The notes under the pieces were generated by a model. The model ran no database searches and was not told the origin of the DNA. It worked only from the letters and a program-made list of their open reading frames with translations. Made by a program: the position numbers and the translations under genes. DNA of 33,098 bases, from the NCBI GenBank assembly GCA_030604085.1, contig JAUVWP010000007.1, positions 1-33,098 of the forward strand, in the 5' to 3' direction. This DNA comes from Methanosarcinales archaeon (GTDB taxonomy: Archaea; Halobacteriota; Methanosarcinia; Methanosarcinales; Methanogasteraceae). Below are positions 24,632 to 32,266 of this stretch, in pieces (the first letter of the stretch is position 1; every line of letters starts with the position of its first letter).

Positions 24632-25200
24632 CACTGATCCGATCTGATCGTGACGCCCTCCGCGTCCGCGTCCACCGAGATCAGCGTCTTCACATCACGT
24701 CCCGAGGCACGCAATGCCCCTGCACCTTCGCCGCGCTCGATGATTACGACGATATCTGACACCTCGGCGCCAGCAAGTTCGAGCGCAAGGCTGACCGCTT
24801 TCATCGTACCCCCGGTACTGATCACATCGTCTACGACGAGCACACGGTCTCCTTTATTGATCCCGTTCAGGTACAGTTCTCCCTTCGAGTATCCTGTACG
24901 CTGATGCACGGCAATCTCATTTGGGAGGTTGTACTGCCTTTTCCGGATGACCACAAGCGGGATGCCTGTTTTCATGGAAAGCACGGTCCCGATCGGGAGC
25001 CCCATCGCCTCGATGGTCACGATCTTGTCCACATTGGTATCAGCCAGTTCGATGATGCGATCCGCAACCTCTGAGAGGAGTGCGGGCGTAAGTTCGGGTA
25101 CACCGTCCGTTATCGGGTGGATGAAGTAGTAATATTCGCCACGAAGCGTGATCGGCGCGTCTTTAAGCGACTTCGTGAGTATTGGAAGCATAGACTCCAT
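24631..25200 (-). CDS. hpt: hypoxanthine/guanine phosphoribosyltransferase, archaeal type
   Basis: A 189-residue purine-salvage enzyme. RVLVVDDVISTGGT (119-132) is the PRPP-binding loop, and the N-terminal LRGEYYYFIHPITDGVPELT and VTIEAMGLPIGTVLS, RKRQYNLPNE are typical of archaeal Hpt, which converts hypoxanthine and guanine to nucleotides. The tail VTIRSDQ is short, as in the family. ATG 25200 has no ribosome binding site; ATG 25191 has GGAG three bases upstream, so the start is uncertain by three residues. It is translationally coupled to the Cas4-like gene. Confidence 0.88.
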   Translation of the reverse strand: MESMLPILTKSLKDAPITLRGEYYYFIHPITDGVPELTPALLSEVADRIIELADTNVDKIVTIEAMGLPIGTVLSMKTGIPLVVIRKRQYNLPNEIAVHQRTGYSKGELYLNGINKGDRVLVVDDVISTGGTMKAVSLALELAGAEVSDIVVIIERGEGAGALRASGRDVKTLISVDADAEGVTIRSDQ

Positions 25201-25270
25201 GTTGTTACAATGTTACATATTCTTTTGGGATTGGTGAGGGTGTTTGCAACTTGGGGTGCTTGACCGGATC

Positions 25271-25320
25271 GCTAACGCCTTCGGCACCGATGCGGTAACT
25301 CAAAGCGTTTGTAACCGCAT
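25271..25320. repeat. palindromic element downstream of the MoxR gene
   Basis: Two hairpins lie side by side: a small one GCC/TTC/GGC (25277-25285) in the context CTAACGCC, which recalls the core of the glmS repeats, and a larger one with arms ATGCGGT (25290-25296) and ACCGCAT (25314-25320) extended by weaker pairs. The larger stem starts seven bases after the MoxR stop, so it may also act as a transcript end. Confidence 0.5.
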
Positions 25321-25327
25321 TACCAGC

Positions 25328-26293
25328 CTATTTCACGCTCTTGATGAGATCCCTGATCACCTGATCCTGTGTGACCCCTATCCGCTCTGCCTCGAACGAC
25401 AGGATGATCCTGTGCCGCAGGATCGGGCATGCCATCGCATGGATATCCTCTTTGGATACGTAGTTGCGCCCATGAATCAGTGCTCTCGCCTTCGCGGTCA
25501 GTGTAAGCGCGATCGATGCACGCGGGGATGCGCCGTATTCGAGGTTCTCCCACTTCCTGGTTGCGGTCACGATGTTGATCGCATGCGCCGTTAATTCTTC
25601 AGATATCGGAACCTCCCTGGTCAGGCGCTGAAGCGCAATGAGCTCGTCCCCGCCGATGACACGGTTCACACTCGGTTCGGATACGGATGTGTATCGATCC
25701 ACGATGGTGCGCTCCTCATCAAAAGACGGATAATTCATCAGTATCTTCATCAGAAATCTGTCGAGCTGGGCTTCTGGCAGCGGAAACGTCCCTTCCATCT
25801 CGATTGGGTTCTGGGTTGCAAGAATGAAGAACGGAGCATCCAGTTTGTATGTCTCGTTTCCGGCGGTGATCTGCTTCTCCTGCATCGCCTCGAGAAACGC
25901 GCTCTGGGTCTTTGGGGATGCACGGTTGATCTCGTCCGCAAGCACGATGTTTGAGAAGACCGGACCACGTTCGAATCGGAATCGCTTCTCCCCTGCGTGC
26001 TCCTCCACGATCATGGTACCTGTGATATCAGACGGCATCAGGTCAGGCGTGCACTGGATCCGGTTGAATGATAGATCCATCGCCCTTGATAAGGTGTTGA
26101 TCATGAGCGTCTTTCCAAGACCCGGATAACTCTCGATAAGCGCATGTCCGTTGGAGAGCAATGATATCAACAGATGTTCCAGAGCGTCCTTCTGACCGAC
26201 GATGACCTTGCCAACCTCACCCACTATCGAGTTGATGATACTTTCGGTGTTGTGGTACATCTCTGAGAGATCGGTTTGAGATGGTTCTTCCAT
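25328..26293 (-). CDS. MoxR-family AAA+ ATPase
   Basis: A 321-residue AAA+ ATPase. Walker A is SYPGLGKT (about 55-62), Walker B is VLADEINRASPKTQSAFLEA, sensor 1 lies in ILATQNPIEMEGTFPLPEAQ, and the arginine finger in LDRFLMKI. GASPRASIALTLTAKARALI closes the lid domain. MoxR proteins act as chaperones that assemble or activate partners, normally with DUF58 and von Willebrand-type proteins encoded next door; none is present. ATG 26293 is preferred over a start at 26350 because a TATA box is centred 29 bp upstream and would make the ATG leaderless. Confidence 0.9.
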   Translation of the reverse strand: MEEPSQTDLSEMYHNTESIINSIVGEVGKVIVGQKDALEHLLISLLSNGHALIESYPGLGKTLMINTLSRAMDLSFNRIQCTPDLMPSDITGTMIVEEHAGEKRFRFERGPVFSNIVLADEINRASPKTQSAFLEAMQEKQITAGNETYKLDAPFFILATQNPIEMEGTFPLPEAQLDRFLMKILMNYPSFDEERTIVDRYTSVSEPSVNRVIGGDELIALQRLTREVPISEELTAHAINIVTATRKWENLEYGASPRASIALTLTAKARALIHGRNYVSKEDIHAMACPILRHRIILSFEAERIGVTQDQVIRDLIKSVK

Positions 26294-26315
26294 GCAGATA
26301 CTTGTTGACCTGTAT

Positions 26316-26327
26316 TGATATAAATAA
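26316..26327 (-). promoter_or_regulatory. TATA box of the MoxR gene
   Basis: TTATTTATATCA on the minus strand is a near-ideal archaeal TATA box. It is centred 29 bp before ATG 26293, implying a leaderless transcript and deciding the start codon. Confidence 0.75.
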
Positions 26328-26370
26328 GACGCATGACCGGCGCGGGTCAACCCCCACTACGCAGTCACAC

Positions 26371-26829
26371 CTACAGCCGCTTCGTCATCGCGACCTCATC
26401 GCAATCAGGAAACTTTGGGCATTTGATGCAGCCGCCCCATACCTTGTGCGGAAGCGTCCCCTTATCCACCTCAACAAACCCGTGCCCCCTGAAGTAGTCA
26501 GGCACGCGGGTAAGCGTGAAGATCGTGTCGAGTCCAAGCCCCGCTGCCTCACCCATCGATGCATGTAGCAGTTGCGCCCCGATCCCCTGATGGTGCGCAT
26601 CCTGCCTCACAGCAAAGGATGCGATCTCTGCAAGACCGATCCAGCATACATGGAGGGCAGAGCAGCCGAGCAGTTGGTCGCTGCTCACACATACCGTGAA
26701 ATCCCGGATATTGTCGTATAATTCGGCAAGCGATCTCGGGAGCATCACCCCGCCCTCAGCGTACCCATTGATCAGTTCCTGCATCTGCGGGACATCCTGC
26801 ACCACCGCCTTCCGTATCAGATACTCCAT
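26371..26829 (-). CDS. GNAT N-acetyltransferase, ArgA-like
   Basis: A 152-residue single-domain acetyltransferase. The sequence LIRKAVVQDVPQMQELINGY, LPRSLAELYDNI and CSALHVCWIGLAEIASFAV, followed by the acetyl-CoA loop RQDAHHQGIGAQLL, matches the family of N-acetylglutamate-synthase-like proteins. The C-terminus has four cysteines in CIKCPKFPDC plus an upstream cysteine, which is common in this subgroup and may bind a metal. ATG 26829 has AGGGGGA upstream; a TTG at 26847 would give six extra residues. It may catalyse the first step of arginine synthesis, but no arg genes are nearby. Confidence 0.82.
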   Translation of the reverse strand: MEYLIRKAVVQDVPQMQELINGYAEGGVMLPRSLAELYDNIRDFTVCVSSDQLLGCSALHVCWIGLAEIASFAVRQDAHHQGIGAQLLHASMGEAAGLGLDTIFTLTRVPDYFRGHGFVEVDKGTLPHKVWGGCIKCPKFPDCDEVAMTKRL

Positions 26830-26863
26830 GCGATTCCCCCTTGACAACTCATCATGTCACCCA

Positions 26864-27673
26864 TCACCTGCGCATCCGCCTTGAGATACCAAGGATCAGC
26901 ACAAAGACACAGGCAAATACAAAGATACTCAGCAGATACTGGAAGATCGTTGATTCTACGAGCTGTGTGTTCCATTTGCTACCATCGTCATCACCATCAC
27001 CCTCGTCTGCGGATTCTGGCTCTTCGAACTGCGATAATCCACTTACATGCACCGAATCGTTGCCAGATATCCGATCCAGTTTTGCGATCAGGATGGTGTG
27101 GCGTTGCCCATCGACCTTCGTCGTATAAACGAATCGTTCGCCGTTTCCGCTAAGTTTCTCCTGTTTGACGATGTTATCGTCTTTATACAGCGTAAGAACA
27201 GCATTGTTATCGATGATAGAGGTTACTTCGAGTTCGTATCCTGCTTTCAAAGGTTCTCGCTCGCCTTTTTTGAGGCTCATGGATACTGCAGCGATCAGCG
27301 GGTAATCGAACGGCTTGCCAGGATCGCGGTACTGTTCAAGCACCATCGGAGCCGGCTCACCGTCGTTCAAGTTCATCGATATCCATAAGATGTCATAATC
27401 GATGCCGCCGATCTCCTTCTCAAACAAGTAAAGCCCAGATATGCTGGTATTCAGGATCTCTTCGCTACCGTTAAATATGCTGATCGTCGCATCATTCTTC
27501 CTGATATCATCGATCGTTAGCCGATACCCCTGCTCCAGATCAAAGGTATCTCCGGTCTCGACGCGGTCCTCGAAGTAGCAGATGGTAGCTTCATGCACAT
27601 TTCCTGCGCAGATTGGTATGATCAGGAGTATTGCGAGTGTTATGAAGATGATGTGCGGGATTGATCCGTTCAT
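26864..27673 (-). CDS. membrane-anchored S-layer-like protein
   Basis: A signal sequence (HIIFITLAILLIIPICAG) precedes an extracellular region and a C-terminal membrane helix (FQYLLSIFVFACVFVLILGI) with a basic tail RRMRR. The extracellular part has two related halves: FDLEQGYRLTIDDIR and PLKAGYELEVTSII, each followed by statements of the type NDATISIFNGSE and NNAVLTLYKDDN. This L-x-GY-x-L pattern resembles the repeated domains of methanogen S-layer proteins. An acidic stalk (EPESADEGDGDDDG) sits before the anchor, and there are several N-x-S/T sites. It could be a surface anchor or substrate for the glycans made upstream; that is inference. Confidence 0.7.
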   Translation of the reverse strand: MNGSIPHIIFITLAILLIIPICAGNVHEATICYFEDRVETGDTFDLEQGYRLTIDDIRKNDATISIFNGSEEILNTSISGLYLFEKEIGGIDYDILWISMNLNDGEPAPMVLEQYRDPGKPFDYPLIAAVSMSLKKGEREPLKAGYELEVTSIIDNNAVLTLYKDDNIVKQEKLSGNGERFVYTTKVDGQRHTILIAKLDRISGNDSVHVSGLSQFEEPESADEGDGDDDGSKWNTQLVESTIFQYLLSIFVFACVFVLILGISRRMRR

Positions 27674-27733
27674 GGTACTAATAGTTTGATTATCCGGTTA
27701 TTATGCATTGTGGCAACACTGGTTTTCTGCGAT

Positions 27734-27743
27734 ACATAAATAA
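27734..27743 (+). promoter_or_regulatory. probable TATA box of trpD
   Basis: ACATAAATAA lies about 100 bp before the trpD ATG, giving a leader of about 70 nt. The leader contains two hairpins: CCTCCC/GGGAGG (27770-27775 with 27784-27789) and a weaker one around 27805. They may regulate trpD; no tryptophan codon run is present. Confidence 0.45.
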
Positions 27744-27834
27744 TAAACTACAGCGCATCCTACACAAAACCTCCCTTGGCAGCGGGAGGGCTGCACAACG
27801 CTTCATGCGTGGCAGTCTCGACAGAGGTGGTGCA

Positions 27835-28851
27835 ATGATGAATGAATACATACAGATCGTAAGCGAAGGAAGAGACTTGAGCATAGAAGAGGCAGAGCGT
27901 GCCATCACAAGCATCTTTACAGATGCGACCGATGCTCAGATCGGCGCGTTCCTGATCGGGATTAAGATGAAAGGAGAGTCGATCGATGAGATCGCGGGAT
28001 TTGCACGCGGCATGCGCGGGGCAGCACGCACCATCGCGCCGGATGTGGCAGGGACGCTTGTTGATACCTGCGGCACAGGCGGCGATGTCCACAACACGAT
28101 AAACGTGAGCACAGGCGCCGCAATCCTTACGGCAGCCGCAGGAATTCCTGTCGCAAAGCACGGGAATTACGCGATCACATCACAGTCCGGAAGCGCGGAT
28201 GTGCTGAAAGCTCTCGGCATAAGAATCGATCTCCCGCCGGAACGGGTGAAAGAATGTATCGAGAAGGTCGGGATCGGCTTTCTTCTGGCACCGGTCTTTC
28301 ATCCGGCGATGAAGCGTGTCGCAGGTCCAAGAAAGGAGCTTGGCGTGCGCACCGTCTTTAATATCTTAGGACCGCTCACCAACCCGGCCGGTGCATCTGC
28401 GCAGGTGATCGGCGTCTTTGATCCCGCGCTCTGCGAGACGCTTGCAGAGGTGCTTTCTCTTCTTGGAAGCGAGCGTGCCATGGTCGTGCACGGCGATGGA
28501 ATGGACGAGATCTCGAATATCAGCGAGACAATGATCGCATCGCTCGAAGACGGAGAGGTCGCGACATACACGGTCAAGCCAGAGGATTTCGGGTTTGAGA
28601 GGGCGAAGATTGAGGATATTGCGGGCGGGACTCCGGAAGAGAATGCTTCCGACATCGTATCGATATTTGAGGGGCAGGAAGGACCGAAACGGGATGTCGT
28701 GGTGCTTAATTCCGGTGCTGCGATCTATGTTTCAGGAATGGTGAGTGATCTGGAAGCCGGAGTTCGGAAGGCGGAAGAGGTTATTGATAGCGGTGCAGCG
28801 CTTGCTAAGCTGCGTGAGTTTGTGGAGTTTGCGAGTGCGACCTTGGCATGA
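27835..28851 (+). CDS. trpD: anthranilate phosphoribosyltransferase
   Basis: TrpD attaches PRPP to anthranilate in tryptophan synthesis. The 338-residue protein has the type III PRT blocks: DTCGTGGDVHNTINVSTGAA (77-96), KHGNYAITSQSGSADVLKAL (108-127), FHPAMKRVAGPRKELGVRT and FNILGPLTNPAGA. HGDGMDEIS and TVKPEDFGF also fit. ATG 27835 follows GAGGTGGTGCA, a strong ribosome binding site; an in-frame ATG at 27838 is one codon later, and the longer frame from 27703 is leader. No other trp gene is in the window, and both neighbours point the other way, so it is transcribed alone. Confidence 0.93.
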   Translation: MMNEYIQIVSEGRDLSIEEAERAITSIFTDATDAQIGAFLIGIKMKGESIDEIAGFARGMRGAARTIAPDVAGTLVDTCGTGGDVHNTINVSTGAAILTAAAGIPVAKHGNYAITSQSGSADVLKALGIRIDLPPERVKECIEKVGIGFLLAPVFHPAMKRVAGPRKELGVRTVFNILGPLTNPAGASAQVIGVFDPALCETLAEVLSLLGSERAMVVHGDGMDEISNISETMIASLEDGEVATYTVKPEDFGFERAKIEDIAGGTPEENASDIVSIFEGQEGPKRDVVVLNSGAAIYVSGMVSDLEAGVRKAEEVIDSGAALAKLREFVEFASATLA

Positions 28852-29108
28852 TGGAACGACTCACGTTGTACTGTAGATACTATAAAAAAAATAAAGTTAA
28901 AATAACGGATGCTGCGAATTGCAGCGATCGCGGGAGTGAGGGTTGGCGGGCGGTATGGTAAATTAGCATTTGTGGGTTCCCTTAGACCCACCTGTGGATC
29001 GGCAGGACATTTTTGTAACATACGAGTTACTAACAAATGAGTTAGTGATTTATTACGTGCTCGAAGATCCTGTCTTTGGGATGAGGTGAATGATCGGATA
29101 TGAAGAAA
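28852..29108. other. intergenic region with two hairpins
   Basis: This 257-bp gap between convergent trpD and thi4 holds an A-rich run after trpD (28880-28900) and two inverted repeats: GTGGGT/ACCCAC (28972-28977 with 28986-28991) and TTACTAAC/GTTAGTGA (29027-29034 with 29041-29048). They may end the two transcripts. GAGGTGAATG at 29085-29094 looks like a ribosome binding site and start codon, but the frame is only 12 codons. I see no gene. Confidence 0.4.
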
Positions 29109-29882
29109 TTATTTACCGGAATCGATAATCTCCATCGCCACCTCTGCCGCCCGCTCGCCAGAGAGCATCATCCCGCCAAAGATCGGACCCATCCGGTGAC
29201 CTCCGGAAACGGCATTTGCTGCCATGCCGGAGACGACCAGCCCGGGATACACCTCTTTTGAGAAGTCGAGAAGCGCGATCTCGCCGCGTTCAGCCCACAT
29301 CGGCAGCTCGCCATGAACCTGTAAGGCGTCCGGGATCTTCTTAGAGACGATCCTGCAGACCTCGGCATCGTGCCCTGTGCCATCGATCACCACCTTCGAA
29401 CGGATGGTCAGCGGATCGATGTGCAGCCGTGCCGCGGCAACCGAGGTCCAGTTGATTACGAGTCCTGACACACGCCCCTCTTCCCGGATCATCACGTCCT
29501 CGACGCTTATCAGGTTAAAGATCTTCGCACCAGCACCGATCGCGGCCGCTGCGGTCCGGCAGACCGATTCGATTGAATCCGCAACATAGAGCCCCTCTTC
29601 GTATTCGGTGTACGCGATCCCGAATTCATCAAGAAACCGGCATGCTTCCTCCTGCACAACAATCCTTGGAAACATCATGCCGCCGCCCCACATGCCGCCG
29701 CCGACCGAGAGATTCCGCTCGAAGACCACCACATCGATGCCTGATTTTGCGAGCGTGTACGCAGCAACGAGATTCGCAGGTCCTGCGCCGACGAGTGCGC
29801 AGTCGATATCGGTGCAGTTGAGGAACGATTCTGTGAATTCGGTGACGATTGCTCTGGTGATGCTGATTTCATCGATTGTCAT
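29109..29882 (-). CDS. thi4: thiazole synthase Thi4-family protein
   Basis: The protein makes the ADP-thiazole half of thiamine (or, in some archaea, an analogous sugar product). The FAD/NAD dinucleotide loop is CALVGAGPANLVAAYTLAKS (28-47), followed by VVFERNLSVGGGMWGGGMMF; the C-terminal block LVVSGMAANAVSGGHRMGPI and FGGMMLSGERAAE is unique to Thi4. In yeast Thi4 a cysteine donates sulfur and is destroyed; methanogen enzymes have His and use sulfide. This protein has C176 in GHDAEVCRIV, and an alignment is needed to say whether it matches that position. A TATA-like GATATTTATT at 29973-29982 suggests a leader of about 65-70 nt. Confidence 0.9.
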   Translation of the reverse strand: MTIDEISITRAIVTEFTESFLNCTDIDCALVGAGPANLVAAYTLAKSGIDVVVFERNLSVGGGMWGGGMMFPRIVVQEEACRFLDEFGIAYTEYEEGLYVADSIESVCRTAAAAIGAGAKIFNLISVEDVMIREEGRVSGLVINWTSVAAARLHIDPLTIRSKVVIDGTGHDAEVCRIVSKKIPDALQVHGELPMWAERGEIALLDFSKEVYPGLVVSGMAANAVSGGHRMGPIFGGMMLSGERAAEVAMEIIDSGK

Positions 29883-29972
29883 GGTTGCCTGTTGGTAATA
29901 CTGCTACTTTAACCCAACCATTCGTGGAAGCGGTTTTTGATATGTAGAAAATCCCGAAATCGTGCGAGTTTG

Positions 29973-29982
29973 AGATATTTAT
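29973..29982 (-). promoter_or_regulatory. probable TATA box of thi4
   Basis: AATAAATATC on the minus strand is centred about 95 bp before the thi4 ATG. The leader this implies has no TPP-riboswitch core that I can recognise. Confidence 0.45.
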
Positions 29983-30055
29983 TGGATTTGGGGGCTAAAC
30001 TGGCATTTCGTATCTTTTTCACCAGAGATGCATCTTTATTCACCGCACAGGCAAC

Positions 30056-30064
30056 TTTAAATAT
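30056..30064 (+). promoter_or_regulatory. TATA box of the DUF116 pair
   Basis: TTTAAATAT is centred 25 bp before ATG 30085 and no ribosome binding site lies between, so the first DUF116 gene is probably leaderless. Confidence 0.7.
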
Positions 30065-30084
30065 CCGCAAACCGTTTTAGTCTT

Positions 30085-30726
30085 ATGGAAGTCCCTTACG
30101 AACTTCTTGGCAGGTTCTTCGTCTTCTTAGCAGTTGCTGTTCTTCTGGCGACGGTGCTGGCGCTGCTGCTCGGTGTTTACAGTTTTAAGAGGCATAAGAT
30201 CGTATTTCCAAATTTCATCCTGTTCATGCTGTATCTCTTCTACTCGCCTGCAAAGTGGATTTGCAGGGTGTTTTACATCAAAGAAGAACTCGTTGACGAG
30301 ATTCTCATCGAACTTAAGAATGCGATGATGCTTGAGAAGTTCAAGCACACGAAAGAGCGGCGTGCCGTCATTCTGCCACAGTGTATGAGGCATCCGGAGT
30401 GTAAGGCGCGGTGCGACCCGATAATCGGATATGAGTGCAAAAAGTGCGGCAGATGCGACATCGGACGCATAGCAGAAGCGGCGGAAAAATATAATTTCAA
30501 ATTATTCGTTGTGCCGGGCGACAGTTTCGTAAGGAAGATTATGCAGTCCTACAGACCTCATGCGTGTCTCGGTGTGGCGTGTTACAACGAATTAGCAGAG
30601 TCGATGCAGGAGGTCTCGAAGGCTGTACCGGTTCAGGGCGTCTCTCTGCTGCGGGACGGCTGCTACGACACAAAGGTGGATGTGGACGAGGTGATCAAGA
30701 AGATGGAGATGTGTTGTGATGTATGA
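30085..30726 (+). CDS. DUF116 membrane protein (first of pair)
   Basis: The 213-residue protein has one long hydrophobic segment (FFVFLAVAVLLATVLALLLG, about 11-30), a second half-hydrophobic stretch (ILFMLYLFYSPAKWICRVFY), then a cytosolic domain. Its core is LPQCMRHPECKARCDPIIGY followed by ECKKCGRC: seven cysteines in a pattern suited to an Fe-S cluster or zinc. GDSFVRKIMQSYRPHACLGV and ACYNELAESM follow; both are DUF116 features. A second cysteine group (MCCDV) ends the protein. Function is unknown; the family occurs in methanogens and anaerobes. It overlaps its paralogue, which begins in the last codons of this gene. Confidence 0.85.
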   Translation: MEVPYELLGRFFVFLAVAVLLATVLALLLGVYSFKRHKIVFPNFILFMLYLFYSPAKWICRVFYIKEELVDEILIELKNAMMLEKFKHTKERRAVILPQCMRHPECKARCDPIIGYECKKCGRCDIGRIAEAAEKYNFKLFVVPGDSFVRKIMQSYRPHACLGVACYNELAESMQEVSKAVPVQGVSLLRDGCYDTKVDVDEVIKKMEMCCDV

Positions 30727-31408
30727 CCTGATCGGGATTGCGATATCGGTAATCATAGTCGTATCCGTCGTTCTGGCGCTGTTGGCTCTGGTCATCAGCC
30801 GGATCAGTCTCACCAGGAATGTCTGGCTTGCCGGGGTCTTTGCAGACATCCTCGATTTCTTCTATCTACCGATCAAAGCAGTCTTTCAGAGGTTCGCAGA
30901 TACGAGAACGCTCGATACATGGATGGTATCGCTCAAGAACATAGCGCACAGGTCTGCTTTTGCAGAGACGAAACACCGCCTGCTGCTCACCCCGCACTGC
31001 ATGAGGTCGCTCGACTGCCCTGCGCCATCGACACGCTTCGGGATCCAGTGCAAGGGGTGTGGCAAGTGCATCTTTTCGAGGATGATGGAAGATGCGGATC
31101 GATTTGGCTATACCTTATACATCATCGCAGGTTCGTCGTACGTCCGCCACGTCGTAAAGAAGGAGTCGGCAGACGGCGCACTCCTTGTGGCGTGCAACTA
31201 CGAGTTAAACAAGGTCATGCGGTCGCTCAAACGCAGGAAGATCGTGACTTATGGTATTGTGCTTCTAACAGACGGCTGCTACAATACCGAGGTGGATTAT
31301 GAAAACCTGATAGCGGTGCTGGAGAGTTTTGGAGCGCCCATTCAGGTAACCGCCGCAGCCAATCCGAAAAATCCTGAAGCGATTCGGGGTAAACGCAAAC
31401 ATTCGTGA
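30719..31408 (+). CDS. DUF116 membrane protein (second of pair)
   Basis: A paralogue of the preceding gene: an N-terminal hydrophobic segment (IGIAISVIIVVSVVLALLAL), then LTPHCMRSLDCPAPSTRFGI and QCKGCGKC with five cysteines aligned with those of the first protein, IIAGSSYVRHVVKKE and LVACNYELNKVMRSL. VLLTDGCYNTEVDYENLI matches VSLLRDGCYDTKVDVDEVI of the first copy. The domain order and cysteine spacing suggest the two form a heterodimer or sequential complex at the membrane. ATG 30719 is preferred (GGAG nine bases upstream); GTG 30716 is an alternative. A 30-residue Ala/Asn/Lys-rich tail is unique to this copy. Confidence 0.85.
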   Translation: MYDLIGIAISVIIVVSVVLALLALVISRISLTRNVWLAGVFADILDFFYLPIKAVFQRFADTRTLDTWMVSLKNIAHRSAFAETKHRLLLTPHCMRSLDCPAPSTRFGIQCKGCGKCIFSRMMEDADRFGYTLYIIAGSSYVRHVVKKESADGALLVACNYELNKVMRSLKRRKIVTYGIVLLTDGCYNTEVDYENLIAVLESFGAPIQVTAAANPKNPEAIRGKRKHS

Positions 31409-31476
31409 TCTCTTGATGCGGATTTTGTCCCGAATCGAGTAAATCGGCGAAAATCACCGGATTTTTAGATAGTACC

Positions 31477-32067
31477 CTAAATCATGTCCATAAAATAATG
31501 ATGCAGCCGCGTATCTTCCACCATCTCAGGATGGAATGCAAGCGCAAGCGCGTTGCCCTGCTGCGCGGCAACGATGTACTCCCCCAGCCGTGCAAGTGGG
31601 GTAACATCATCACCGCAACGCACGATCGCAGGCGCACGGATAAAGACCGCGGGAAACGCACCCCCTACGACCGGGATGTCAATTAACGTCTCGAATGATT
31701 CGTGCTGACGCCCATACGCGTTTCTTCTGACCTCGATATCCATTATGTCGAGCAATCGCTGTTTTGTTCTTGTTGTCTGGCAATCTCCATGCTTTGCAAG
31801 GAGCACGAGACCTGCGCAGGTGCCAAGTATCGGCACATTCAAAGCGGCTGCGTTTTGGATCTCTTCGGCGATGCCCTCCTTCCACATAAGCCGCGCAAGC
31901 GTGGTGCTCTCCCCGCCCGGAAGCACGATGGCATCGCAATCCGGGACGAGTCCGCTCTGCCGTACCGGGATGATCTCGCCACGGTCGTTTCTCTCGGCAA
32001 GCGTGCGTTCCAGCGCATTCACATGCTCTGCAACATTTCCCTGAATCGCAATGACGCCGATCTTCAT
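31477..32067 (-). CDS. pdxT: pyridoxal 5'-phosphate synthase glutaminase subunit
   Basis: PdxT releases ammonia from glutamine for PdxS in vitamin B6 synthesis. It starts IGVIAIQGNVAEHVNALE, and AIVLPGGESTTLARLM, ILGTCAGLVLLAKHG (nucleophile C84) and LALAFHPEMVEDTRLHHYF (H179, E181) give the catalytic triad. At 196 residues it is a normal PdxT. PdxS is not in the window. GAAGATGA lies directly before ATG 32067, and CGTTTATCC about 29 bp upstream could be its TATA box, giving a short or absent leader. Confidence 0.93.
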   Translation of the reverse strand: MKIGVIAIQGNVAEHVNALERTLAERNDRGEIIPVRQSGLVPDCDAIVLPGGESTTLARLMWKEGIAEEIQNAAALNVPILGTCAGLVLLAKHGDCQTTRTKQRLLDIMDIEVRRNAYGRQHESFETLIDIPVVGGAFPAVFIRAPAIVRCGDDVTPLARLGEYIVAAQQGNALALAFHPEMVEDTRLHHYFMDMI

Positions 32068-32238
32068 TCATCTTCGATTTTAGGAGAGATCGGATAAACG
32101 TTTCGATGGATTCGGCAGTCGGGTTGCGCGGTGTTGGTGTATGGGGTAATCCCCTCTCTTTTTATCGCCCCGTACACCTCACCAGAACATACACCGGAAA
32201 GAGTTATGCAACCTGCCAGAAAGAGATATGATGGCCCA

Positions 32239-32248
32239 CCATATAAGG
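32239..32248 (+). promoter_or_regulatory. TATA box of the tandem-HTH gene
   Basis: CCATATAAGG is centred about 23 bp before ATG 32267. It overlaps a longer possible coding frame from 32228, which argues that translation starts at 32267. Confidence 0.5.
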
Positions 32249-32266
32249 ACAAACGAGGAAAACACA

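Noticed and set aside
29085-29130. 12-codon frame after GAGGTGA near the end of thi4
   Set aside because: Too short and overlapping thi4 on the other strand; the match to a ribosome binding site is probably chance.
29883-29972. TPP riboswitch before thi4
   Set aside because: The CUGAGA-type core and second helix of the TPP aptamer are not present.
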